Assembly: GCA_028622995.1 (NCBI GenBank)
Contig: JAJQJQ010000038.1
Coordinates: 1,426,001-1,490,000 of the forward strand
Origin: Panagrolaimus kolymaensis
Lineage: Eukaryota; Nematoda; Chromadorea; Rhabditida; Panagrolaimidae
DNA length: 64,000 bases
Reading direction: 5' to 3'
Each line of letters begins with the position of its first letter. Position 1 is the stretch's first letter. Positions 36,591-48,200 of this stretch are shown here, in pieces. The notes below the pieces were generated by a model. That model ran no database searches. It was not told the DNA's origin and saw nothing but the letters and a program-made list of their open reading frames with translations. The position numbers and the translations under genes were made by a program.

Positions 36591-38739
36591 ATGAAGTCAA
36601 TAAATTCGACGACGACAGGATTATTATATATTTTATTTGGTGGAATTGCAGCTTTAGTGAATGTTCCAATATTAATTTTGATATTATCCAATAAACAATT
36701 GAGAAATAAGTATCCTACGGTTGTAGGTAAGTAAAAATAAAAATGACTGCCGCCAGAGAAACAAATTTTTTAACAAACAAAAAACTTTAATTTTTTTATT
36801 TTTAGGAACTTTAATTGTTGATTTTATTTGTTATATTTGTTTAATATCATCCGGAATTTTATATTTACTTAAGGAAAATAATGAAAATTTTTGTATTCCA
36901 GAAATTATTGCAAGTTCACTACCTATTTTACAAGTTAGTTTTTCCTTACTTTTTTTTATTAATTTTACTTACAATTTTTTTTTAACAATAATAAAAATAA
37001 TTAAACTGGAATAGATTTTGAAACAAGAGGTTGTTGATCAATATTTTTATGATGGTGATGGTGATGATGATGACCTCTTGGATCTGTACTACTTCTCTCA
37101 CCACCACCTCCGCCGCCAGCTCTATGTTGTCCAATGGAATTAAGGACAATAGTTTGGCCACGTTGAGTATCTTCGTGAGGTTCAATGCCATTTACGCCCC
37201 CAGCATTAGGTCCACCAGCAGCATTGGATTGTTGTTGTTTACGCATTTTTCGTCTAGCAGCAATTAATTCTATTTGTCGCTTAGTTCGAGGAATTCTTAT
37301 TCGAATAAAGCAGCAAACTATCACAACCATAACCAATAAAATTCCAAAAATTAATGCAATTAACATCCATAATCTTAATCCAGGAGCCACATATCGATCA
37401 AGAGTGGATGCGGGTTCATAAGTACCCATTATTTAAAAAAATTTATTGCTGAAAAAAGCTAAATTTAAAATTAATTAAAATAATATAGAAAAAGCTAAAC
37501 ATACAATTTAAAAATTATTAAAAACCAAAAATAAAAGTTTTTTTGTAATTCACTTTTCGGAAATTAATTTAAAAGCAAATAAACCGAACCACTGCAGTCG
37601 CTTGTTTGCTTTTTTTTAATTCCTGCCCAGTCACAAACAAACGCAATGGCATAAAAACTTTTCTACTATTTTATTCTATTGCTTTAAGGAAGGAAAGAAC
37701 AATAAAGCACCGCTCAAATTTTTTCATCGGTCACCGCCACCACCACGGCTAACATATTTTTTTAAAGCTAAGTAATCAATGCGAAACGAAAAAAAGAACA
37801 TTTGCCAAAAGGCTGCTGTTGTTTGTTTCTTGCTTTTTGGTGGTTGTTGCCGAAAAAAAAAAATGAAAAAATTGTTTTATTTTTTCTCTCCTTTTTTTCA
37901 TTGAGCCTGCTTTTGGGCACTATTGCTTCCGGTAGAATGGTTGCTCCTTTTTGCTTCCATTTAAAGTGAAAGTGTTGAAAAAAATAAAGCATGGTCACTT
38001 TACATATTGAACCCTGGGGACAATCTTGAAAGAAGAAAAAAAGCAAAATTCAAAATATTAAAATAAATTAAAAATTCAAAACTTTATCCATTTTTTTTTC
38101 TAGTCTGTTTACATTTTATGCACATCTGTGGATTATATAATTGCAAGATTTCGACCAATATTTTTTCATTCTCCTCCACCATTGTATAGAATTTTAGTGT
38201 TTGGAATTACTATTGCTGTTACAATAATTTTGTTATTAATAAGTTTTCAAGAAGAAGGCCTTTTTAAACAACAACGAAATAATATTCAAAGTGAAGATTG
38301 TCCAACTCTAGATGGACACATTTTTGTTTATTCTGTTTGCATAATTTTTAATTTCATCTCCTTGGCTTTTCATTTAATTCTCTTTATGAGCTTACAAGAT
38401 TTTCAATTTAAATATGCAATTACAGTAATTTTTTTTGTTGGGTAAAAGTGTCTTTTAAAATATATTTTTTTAGATACGGTTTGTTCTAATATCTTCATTA
38501 ATTTTTATGCCTTCATTTATTGTGGTACTTTTATGTTTTTTCGATAATGAAAATGCAGTCAAAATTGGCATAGAAACATCTAATTTGCTAATTGGAGTCG
38601 TGATAATTTGTAATGCCTTATTGCAGTTTAGAAATAGCGATTTAAAGGTTGCGTTTATTTTTGTTCTTGAAAATGAAAAAAGTTAATTCTATTTTTTCAG
38701 AATTATTGCACAAATTTATGCAGAAAACACGATCAATGA
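36591..38739 (+). CDS. Seven-transmembrane nematode chemoreceptor-like GPCR
   Basis: Exons 36591-36726, 36806-36933, 38104-38424, 38474-38647 and 38701-38739 join in phase to 265 residues. Seven hydrophobic segments are visible in order: GLLYILFGGIAALVNVPIL, TLIVDFICYICLISSGIL, LPILQSVYILCTSVDYIIAR (TM3 with an ARF in place of DRY), LYRILVFGITIAVTIILLL, IFVYSVCIIFNFISLAFHL, FVLISSLIFMPSFIVVLL and LLIGVVIICNALLQF. Both termini are short. This is the shape of nematode serpentine chemoreceptor families (sr genes), but I cannot assign the subfamily. The 1,170-bp second intron holds a whole gene on the other strand. Confidence 0.72.
37001..37429 (-). CDS. TMIE-like mechanotransduction-channel subunit, nested gene
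   Basis: Intronless frame of 142 residues inside the second intron of the chemoreceptor gene, opposite strand. One transmembrane helix (residues ~20-42, LWMLIALIFGILLVMVVIVC) is followed by CCFIRIRIPRTKRQIELIAARR. This matches the TMIE hallmark of a helix ending in Cys residues then RVPRTRKEIE. TMIE is an accessory subunit of the TMC hair-cell channel, also found with TMC-1 in C. elegans. The C-terminal half is Gly-, Gln- and His-rich (a run of eight His) instead of the Lys-rich tail of vertebrate TMIE. The N-terminus is short with no clear signal peptide. Confidence 0.8.
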   Translation of the reverse strand: MGTYEPASTLDRYVAPGLRLWMLIALIFGILLVMVVIVCCFIRIRIPRTKRQIELIAARRKMRKQQQSNAAGGPNAGGVNGIEPHEDTQRGQTIVLNSIGQHRAGGGGGGERSSTDPRGHHHHHHHHKNIDQQPLVSKSIPV

Positions 38740-39084
38740 TTTGTGAAAGAATAGAAAAATGGCAAAAATTGGTTTTTATATTTTAGAAAAATTCATCTTT
38801 TGATACATGGTAATAAATAAATTTTTTTAATAAAATGTGTAAAAAAAAGACAGAATACAAATATCATGAACTCAAATTTTTATCAGAAAAGTTTTTTATT
38901 ATAAATTTATTTGGAATAAATAGCTGGAAGGTTTCCTTCATTCAGTTACTTCTCAATCACATTTAAAAGAATAAAATGGTCTCGTAACGAATTGTTTGCC
39001 ATGCGCGGCAGATGAAGTTTTCGGAATAATAGTTTTTCTTCTTTATACTTTGCTGATTTTTTTGTTTATTGAAATTAAATAAAA
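38740..39084. other. Short spacer before LIN-54
   Basis: 345 bp of 3' UTR and promoter-like sequence with no gene seen. Confidence 0.5.
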
Positions 39085-40433
39085 ATGAGTGAAACAAGTG
39101 AATATCGAGAGGTGAGTAACAATTATTTTTAATTAAATAACTTTAAATGATTGGTTTAAGGATGATGAATCGGAATATCCTCCGCTTGGAGAAGAAATGC
39201 CATATTTACAAAGAGAAGATAAGAAAAATGTTTTACCGTTGGGTGCAGCAGCCGGGGGTTCAGCTGAAAATTCTGTAGTACATTTTGATAATTCTACATA
39301 TTATTATGATTCTCCACAAGGTCATCCGGTAATTAGACTTTCTTAACTAATAAAAAAATAAACTTTTTTCTTTTTAGCCCCAATCTGCTGCGTATGGAGC
39401 GCCTAGTTCAAGTCGAGTGGCAAGTTTTAATCATCCATTGAAAAATTTGTTATATTTTATCTTTTTTTAGAGCACTCCCAAATATTTTTATGCAAGTCCA
39501 ACAAAATGGGCAGCAAGAAAACCTGCAAAACCAGCGTAAGTTTTCCTCCTAAAAACTTTAAAATTATATATTCCATCGATGGTTAAAATTTTTAGACGCC
39601 GATCCCAACCGGGAAAACGCAAGCCTTGCAATTGCACTCGATCTCAATGTTTAAAACTTTATTGTGATTGTTTTGCAAATGGAGAATTTTGTTTAAATTG
39701 TAATTGCAAAGATTGCCATAATAATCTTGAATTCAATCATGAACGAAGTCGAGCGATTAAACAATCATTAGAAAAAAACCCTCATGCATTTAAACCTAAA
39801 ATTGGTGTGGCCAATAAAGGAGTTAACCACGATATGGAACGATTGCATCAAAAAGGGTGTCACTGTAAGAAATCAAATTGTTTGAAAAATTATTGTGAAT
39901 GTTACGAAGTAAGTTTTACAAAAACAAATTTGCATAATTTATTTATTTCTTTTAAATATAATTTTATTTTTCTAGGCAAAAGTTGCGTGTACTGATCGAT
40001 GCAAATGTCGATGTTGTCGAAATACAGAAGCAGATCGACAAGTTCGCTTCACTGATAGATTCCCCATTTCCAGCGAATTTGATCGAAGAAGTCCAGCTTC
40101 GGATGAAGAAGTTGATGAACCCACTCCCTCTAAAAGTGCTAAAACTTATCCATGGTATTACCTCACTGATGATGTAGTTGAGACTACAACTATGTGTATG
40201 ATGGGACAAGCAGTAGAATCGGTAAATATTTGTCATTAAAAAAATTTATTTTAATCATAAATTTTAAATTTTAGGAACAAAAAAATGAAACTATTGTTGA
40301 AACCATAAATGCTTTATGCAGAGAATTTGGTGATTGTGTGGGCCAAGTTTTTGAAACCATTCGAAAAACTCAACAACATGAAATGCTTGCAGCTAAAAAG
40401 GAATTAATGAATCCAGCAGATTTTATTGAATAA
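39085..40433 (+). CDS. lin-54: LIN-54/tesmin-family CXC-domain DNA-binding protein
   Basis: DNA-binding subunit of the MuvB/DREAM repressor. Start MSETSEYRE at 39085. A low-complexity N-terminus precedes the CRC domain: first [23 protein letters not shown] ... NCKDCHNN, linker [11 protein letters not shown] (family RNPxAFxPK), second [23 protein letters not shown] ... [12 protein letters not shown]. The Tyr residues after Leu-Lys/Lys-Asn that contact the CHR element are present in both repeats. A C-terminal helical region ends [10 protein letters not shown], as used for LIN-52/LIN-37 contacts in LIN-54. The N-terminal region before the CXC domain is shorter (about 110 residues) than in vertebrate LIN54. 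The third intron has a GC donor (GTG|GCAAGT). Confidence 0.92.
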
Positions 40434-41701
40434 AGATTTTTCTTTTTTTAATTTTTATTTATTTTGCTGAATTTTAAATACCTCGAAACTTTTTTGCTGT
40501 TGTAATTTTTTGATATTATTTTACTATTTTTATTTGAAAAAAACAAAATAAATTTTTCAACAAATCCATAAAATAAAGGAATTTTTTCACAAAAACAAAT
40601 AATTGTTTCTTTTTCTTTTCATTTATTCTTCACCAGCTATTTTTTTAACGCTCACCTGTTTGTTAACTGCAAAAAAATAGAACTTTTTTTGAAACATTTG
40701 GTGGTTGCAATTTTAAAGACGTAGTCAGTGTCTCATTTTGACATGCTGCTGTTGTTGCTGCTTCTGACAAACGCTCTTGAAAAGCAAGCGTTTTTCAATT
40801 TTTTTTTTTACGTTGATCATCACTATCTTTTGTGCAAATTTTATTATAAAAAAAAGCACGTGGCGTTAAGCTTTTTTCGTTTGTCGTCGTTTCTGGCTGA
40901 TGGGAAATAGACAAAAGTAAGTGGCTTGTTTGCATTTTTTTTGTTGCTTTTAGTCTTATCTCTCTCTCTCTCTCTCTGTCTTTCATTCGCATTACATTGC
41001 AGCGTTTTTTCAGTTTATGAATGTTTTGAGCGAGAAAGTATGTATTGCTTTTTATAATCTTTGACCAAATTATTATTATTATTGACCTAAAATATTTGCA
41101 AAAAAATGTAAATTTGATAAGGTTAATTAATTTTATTGTTATCTTTTTCTCCATTTTCAAATTTTTTTTTCTTAAAAAATTATTCAAAGTTTAAAAAAAA
41201 GGAGTTTATATTGAATTTTAATATTCCTTTAGACAGTTTTCTGGAATTATCATCAATTCTTATATGGGAAACATGAATGAGAATGAAAAAAAATAAAGCG
41301 CCGCCTTTTTTTTCATGTTTTTTTCTTCTTATCTTTTTTGCCTCCCTCAATTTTGAGTGTTTTTTCAACTCTTTTTGAACAATCTTTGACTTTTTATTTT
41401 ATCATAAACGCATTACATCAGACGACGACGACAACCTAAAAAAACGCGCGAATAAACATAAATCTATCGCCCGCTTTTTTTTTTAAATGTTTAGGTGTTA
41501 ATGACTTTTTTAAAACAAGAAGTTTTTTAATTTTATTAAATTTTTTCTCTTTTTTTCTTTACTTGTTTTTTAACATTCATTTCTTTTTATAGCCAGCCAC
41601 ATTTAGTCATAAGCTTTGTTGTTCATAAATATTTTCTTTCTGTTTGGTTTTACGGCTGCTTCGGCTGCTTTTTTTTCTATTTTTTGCAATGCCTTTTTTA
41701 G
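40434..41701. other. Intergenic region upstream of AASS
   Basis: About 1.27 kb, AT-rich with a (TC)n run at 40959-40981. It ends in TTTTTAG immediately before the AASS ATG, so the last part is probably outron. No gene supported. Confidence 0.55.
41697..41701 (+). promoter_or_regulatory. Candidate trans-splice acceptor abutting the AASS start codon
   Basis: TTTTTAG ends at 41701 and ATG begins at 41702. If used for a spliced leader, the message has no native 5' UTR. A cis-spliced upstream exon cannot be excluded. Confidence 0.4.
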
Positions 41702-44700
41702 ATGTTATTCAAAAGGCCTCGTCTCACAGTGGAATGCTTGAAGTTACAAGCCCGAAATATAGCCTATGTTGGAAGAGGAACTCCATGCCTTGGAATTCGA
41801 CGAGAGACTATTAATGCTTGGGAACGACGAGCACCATTAGCTCCAGGGCATGTTAAAAAATTAACTAAAAATGGAATTAAAGTTCTCATTCAACCTTCAA
41901 ATCGTCGAGCATTTCCTATTCAAGATTATATTTCTGCTGGAGCCACAGTTCAAGAAGATTTATCTCCAGCTCAATTGATTATTTCGGTTAAACAAGTTCC
42001 AGTGGAACAATTAATTCCACGCAAAACTTATGCATTTTTCTCTCACACTATTAAAGCTCAAGCTGATAATATGGAAATGTTGGATACTATTTTGCATAGG
42101 GTAAAAACTTAAACAAAGTAATTTCTTAAATTTAGTTCAAAGTTTTTTTCAGAAAATTCGCTTAATTGATTATGAAAAAATTGTGAATGATGAAGGAAAA
42201 AGATTAGTTATGTTTGGTAAATGGGCGGGTTATGCTGGATTCATTGATATTTTGCATGGGCTTGGTCTTCGCTTATTAGCTTTAGGCCATCATACTCCAT
42301 TTTTGCATATTGCTTTGGCTCATAATTACAGTGATTCTCATATGGCTATTAACGCGGTTCGAGATTGTGGTTATGAAATTGCTCTTAATCGACTTCCTCG
42401 ATCATTGGGACCATTGGTTTTTGTTTTTACTGGATCAGGAAATGTATCACAAGGAGCTCAAGAATTATTTGAACATTTACCCCATGAATTTGTTGATGCA
42501 ACAACATTGCCACAAGTTGCAAAAAAAGGACGTATGTTTAACAAAAAAATTTTCATAAATTAAATATTTTTAATTTTTTGCAGAGCTTAATAAAATTTAT
42601 GGTTGCGTTGTAACCCGACAAGATCATATGGTTCGCAAAGCGGGAGGCAAATACAACAAAGATGAATTTACAAAACATCCCGATCGATATGTATCTAAAT
42701 TTGCATCCGAAATTGCTCCATATGCAACAGTTATTATAAATGGAGTTTATTGGGGTGTAAACACTCCTCGACTTATTACAGTTCCAGATGCTAAAAATCT
42801 TTTAACCCCAAAATCCAATCGACTTGATGTTCCTGGATGCCCTAGTTTGCCTCATCGGTTAGTTGCAATTTGTGATATTTCTGCTGATCCAGGTGGTTCC
42901 ATTGAATTTATGACTGAATGCACAACCATTGATAAACCTTTCAATATTTATGATGCCGATTTTAATGTTACTTCTGATAGGTAAAATTTTAACTAAAAAA
43001 TTTTTGGAGTCAAATAATAACTTTTTTTTAGTTTTGATAATCCTTCGGGTTGCCTTGTTTGTAGCATAGATAATATGCCTGCTCAAATGCCTGTAGAAGC
43101 CACAGAACAATTTGGAAATTTAGTTTATCCATATATCGTTGATATGGTTTGTTACTTTTTTTCCATTTTATTTTTAGTTAAACTCAAGACTTTTTTACTC
43201 AAACGAAAACTCAGCTCCCACGTGTCTGAAAAAAAGCACGTTTTTGTGGCGGCAGCAGCTGACAGTTGCTTGTTTTCGTCATTGCTGTTGTCTCAGTTTT
43301 GCTTTGAGTAAATATTTCGTTTTTATTTTTTAGCTTAATTGTTCAACCGATCAAAATTTTAATGAATTACAATGTCGAGATGAAATAAAACGAGCTATTA
43401 TTACAAGCGATGGAGAATTAACTCCTAAATTTAAGTATATTTCGGATTTGCGAACTCAACAAAAGTATGCATATTTTTTTCTTTGAAATTTAAAAATAAA
43501 CCTTTTTTTACAGTAAATCAAGCCACAAAGCTAAAGTTATGGCAAGTGGAGATAAAAATGTTCTCCTCCTTGGTGCTGGAATGGTTTCGGATCCAGTAGC
43601 AAATTATTATTCAAAACAAAGCAAAGTAAATCTCACGGTTGCAACCGATTCCCATCAAGATGGTCAACGCCTTGCTGATGCAGGACAAAATATTCATTCA
43701 GTGGTTGTGGACGTTAATAAAGAACCTGAAGTTATTGAAGAATTAATTTCTAAACATGATTTAGTTATTTCACTTTTACCATATACTCAACATGCGGGAA
43801 TTGCTAAAATGTGTATTAAAAATAAAACTAATATGGTTACGAGTAGTTATATTTCTCCTGAACTTCAAGCTTTAGATGAAGAGTAAAAATTAATTAAATT
43901 TCGTAAATTTTTAATTATGCAAATTTTTTAGTGCTCAAAAAGCTGAAATTACAATTATGAATGAATCTGGCCTTGATCCTGGCATCGATCATATGCTCGC
44001 AGCTGAAGTTTTTGATCGGGTTCATGATGCCGGTGGAAAAATTACTTCATTTGTTAGCTTTTGTGGTGGCCTTCCTGCTCCTGAAGCTTCCGATAATGCA
44101 TTGAGATATAAATTTAGTTGGAGTCCCAAAGGTGTTTTACTTGCATTAATGAGTTCAGCGAGATATCTTAAAAATGGAAAAGTCATTGATGTTCCTGGTG
44201 ATGGAGGAGTTATAGATGATATATATCCAAATGATTTTATGCCTGGTTTTAATCTTCTTGGTTATGCTAATCGTGATTCAACTAAATATGCTTCAATTTA
44301 TGGAATTGAAAGCGAATGCAAAACTCTCATTCGGGGGACTTTGAGATATGAAGTTGTCTTTGCAAATAAGTTATATACTAATTTTAAAAATTTTTTAGGG
44401 CTTTGTTGAAGCTGTCAAAGCATTAAAATCAGTAGGACTTCTTTCCCTTGAACGCAAAGATATCCTTAATCCCATGCAAGGCCCAGATTTAACTTGGAAA
44501 CAAATTATTGCATCTTTAATGAATCAAAATATGGATATTTTTCCCGATCAATTACGAAATGTTGTAGCAGATAAACTTGGAAGAGATAAAAAGCTTGAAT
44601 TAAGCGCATTGGAAGAATTAGGTTTATTTTCTGATATCACCGCTGAACGCCATGTAACTCCATTGGATACTTTGGTTCCACATTTGGCTAAACAATTAGC

Positions 44701-45052
44701 ATATGAAAAAGGTGAACGGGATATTGTTATCCTTAATCATGATATAATTGCACAAAAATCAAGTGGAAATAAAGAAAGGCATCGAGTTAGTCTTGTGGCT
44801 TATGGCGAACCTAATGGTTATTCAGCTATGGCTCGAACAGTGGGTTACACTTGTGCCATTGTGTCTCACATGGTTCTTAATGGTAATTTTAAAAAATGGC
44901 TTTTATAAAGTTTTAATTTAAAAAATCTTTAAGGTGAAATTCAAAGAAAAGGCATGATTCGTCCAATATTTAAAGAAGTTTATCGTCCAGCCCTTCGCCG
45001 TTTACAAGATTTTGGCATTTCAGCGACAACAAAAACTACACCAATTAATTAA
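41702..45052 (+). CDS. aass-1: Alpha-aminoadipic semialdehyde synthase (LKR/SDH)
   Basis: Bifunctional mitochondrial enzyme that converts lysine plus 2-oxoglutarate to saccharopine and then to aminoadipate semialdehyde. The N-terminal half is lysine-ketoglutarate reductase ([58 protein letters not shown]). The C-terminal half is saccharopine dehydrogenase ([18 protein letters not shown] nucleotide site, [33 protein letters not shown]). End motif [18 protein letters not shown]. Around ten short introns; the gene is complete and ends ATTKTTPIN at 45052. The first ~20 residues are basic and could act as a mitochondrial presequence. Confidence 0.95.
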
Positions 45053-45249
45053 AAATAATAAAGAAATTATTTATAGAAAAAAAGTTTAGAAAAAATTGAA
45101 TAGGAAAAAAATTTATTTAAAAACAAACTATTAGTTTACTTTTTTAGATTTATTTGTTAGTTTTGTTTTTTGGGTTTCCAAAAATAAAAATAAAGAAAAT
45201 TTAAACAGGAAAATATTATAACTTTAAAAAACAATGTATCTTTTTTTAT

Positions 45250-48200
45250 TTAATATTTGTAAAGACGTAAATCCTTTTTGCTTGGAACTAATACAGCTAG
45301 CAAACGTTCAAATGCTGAAAGATTGCAATTTCTATGTTCCACAAGAGCAATATCATGAACTCGGAGATTATCAAGGCGAGAATGAATTCCAACTTTGCAA
45401 CTGCATCGATCATAAATAATCACTGTGCCTTTTTCATCGATTGCTAATGCAGAAGGTTTTTCACATGCTGCAATTGTACGAGTATCAGCTGCTTGAGAAT
45501 TGTAAATTGAAACAACTACGATGTAATCCTTGATGTTTTCAACTAACATTAACTCAGTTACTGGGCCTATAAATAAAAATATTTAGACATCATAAATTTT
45601 TGAGAATTTTAAATTTACCAATAACAGCAAAAACCGAAATATCATTAAAAACTTTATTTCTTCCTGTATATACTTCTCGCCAAAATCCTTCGGGTGATAA
45701 TTCATAAACGTACCCAGTATTGAAAGTGCTTGCAGCTAAATATAAGCAATCAGTTCGATGTGAATGGCATAAACGGAATGTGATAATTTCTTTGTCACGA
45801 ATAAGCACAGGTGCTTCCACGCGATTAATATATTCCAAATCAAGACTGAATCGACAAATGAATAATTGATAATTGCCATCCTCTTTTTCAGAATATTCAC
45901 ATAAAACCTAAAAAAAATTCATTTTTAGATATTAAAATATCTAATTAAAAATTGTACCAAAAGATGTTTAGCCCGAGGCAAATAAATCATATGATGTGGC
46001 CGTCTCCATTTATTTCCACCATCAATTCTTTTTAAATCTTTTGTATGTAAATTAAATATGGAAAGTCCAAATTGATAATCAGACAAAGCAAGCCGATGCT
46101 CAGGTAAAAGTATGGCTGTGGTTGGCTCTTGCATTAAATCAGGATTAACTTTATAACTTTGAGCTTCAAGTTGACTAAAAAATATATATTTATTTTTAAA
46201 AATTTTACGAGGAGGAAAGAAATATTTTACCTTTCATTAAATTGAACAGATCTTTCACGACTTTGACTTCTTGAACTTCTTCTTTCTCGTTCACGTTCAC
46301 GCTCTTTTTCATGTTCATGCTCGCGTTCTCTTTCTCTTTCTTTTCTATTTTTTTCTTGTTGATTCAAAGATGATTCACAAAGTTTATCAACCAAATTTAA
46401 AGCTTCTTGAGTATTTTTTCTTAATTGGTCTTCATATTCTTGAATATTTAATTCCATGCTATTATTATCGTCGTATTTTTTGCTTGTCGGTGATCTAACA
46501 GAATTATCCGAAGGTTGGGTGAAATTTCCATCAGAGGTTTTGTTATCTGCTTTCGTCGAAGCGCCGACCCAATTTTGATCTGATGGAGTTTTTTCATTTT
46601 GTAATGAAGGTTGTTGAGAGCCCTGATTTTGTGGCTGCTGTTGCTTATTTTCTGATGATGTCACTTCATAATATGTGACACCATCATCACCAACAGATTT
46701 TTGAGATTCCAGAGAAGGTGTGTTTGTGACTTGTTTTTTCTCTTCTGGATGCGATTGTTCATCTCTTTGTGTTTTATCTGGTGTGGTAGTTGAATTAGAA
46801 GTTGGTTGGCTCGTACTCGATGGAGCTGTTGTTGCTGTTGCTGTTGATGGAGCACCAGTTTTTTGAATGCTAATAGGTATATCACGAACGACGCCACTCG
46901 CAGGAACTTCAATCCAAAAATTATCTTCATCAATTGGGCTAGGCGATGAGAATAAACTTGATTCAACTTTGTCATCAATTTGATAAGGTGATCTATCTTG
47001 AGTTTTGTTGACTTCAGGTCTATTTTCTGATACCAGTTTTGGAGATTCATTTATTAATGGAGAAATATCAATTTTAATTGGAATTTGTGTTACATTTTCT
47101 GATTCCTTTGATTCATTTGAAATTTTGGGCTCTTCAGATTTTTGTACAAAAGTAGCACCTTCTGGCGTTTTTTGGTTGTTTTCCATTTGTTGCGAAGATT
47201 CCATGGGCTTAGCAAAATTAGATTGATAATTATTTTCTATAGTTTTTTCGTCTGGCTTCTCTTCCTTCTTTTCAGCTGTATCAAGGGGCTTTGCAAAAGA
47301 ATTTTGATATTTAACTTCATTCGACTCGGGAATAGGCTCTGCAGCTTTTTGGTTTTGCAAACTTGTATTATCATCAACCATCGGTTTTGCAAATGATGTT
47401 TGAAAAATTACACCAACCACTTGTTTTTGTTCTTCTGGGGTTGTTGAAGAAGTTTGGCCAGCAGGTTGGGATGGAATAGACACATTTTCATTTTCACCTT
47501 GTCGTTTATCGGGTTCATTTTCTTGTGGTTTGTAATCAATCGTTATTGGAATTGAAATACCTATATCACTTGCTTTTTCATCATTTGATGAAATATTTTG
47601 GGAAGAATTATTATCTTTGTTTCCACTATCCTTTGATTCAACTGCGGAAGCACTTTCTTTTTGATTTTCTTGTTTTTCAATTATAACAGGAATTTCAATC
47701 ATTGCCTCATTAGCCCCAGTTTCAGTCGATGGTAATTGTGTGGATGATTCACTTTTATTTTGTTCATCTGGATTTGAAACTGGAATAGTTTCTTCTTTTC
47801 GCTTTTCTTGATTTTCAAATATTACTGGAATTTCTGTAGTGGTTTCTGGTTCTTCCTCTTCTTGGGTTTGTGGAATTTCATTATTAACTTTTTCATTTTG
47901 ATCCAACATCGTTTTGTTAGAATCTGCCGCCTCTTTTTGACCTTCTTCAACTTTTGGTTGGCTGATTTCATTTTTGTTATCTTCCAAATCTTGTTTTTTC
48001 TCGTCATCCACTTTAGGTTTTACTTCTTCATCATCTTTTTCTTCAAAAATAATTGCAATTTCTGTAAGAGATTCAGATGGAATTCCAAATTCAGAGAGAG
48101 GAATATCCACTTTTTTAACTTCTGGCTGACCTTCGTGTTGAATAGGAATTTCAATTAATTTAAATGGCAAAGTTCCAAATTGTCCACTTTTTTCTGCCTT

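Noticed and set aside
37001..38103. Chemoreceptor as two broken genes split by the TMIE gene
   Set aside because: All exon phases close and seven helices result only when the exons are joined.
40959..40981. (TC)n tract upstream of AASS as a regulatory element
   Set aside because: Simple repeat; such tracts are everywhere in the spacers here.
47808..48158. Plus-strand frames opposite the IPI-repeat gene
   Set aside because: Antisense shadows of the repeat-coding exon; periodicity copies the repeats.
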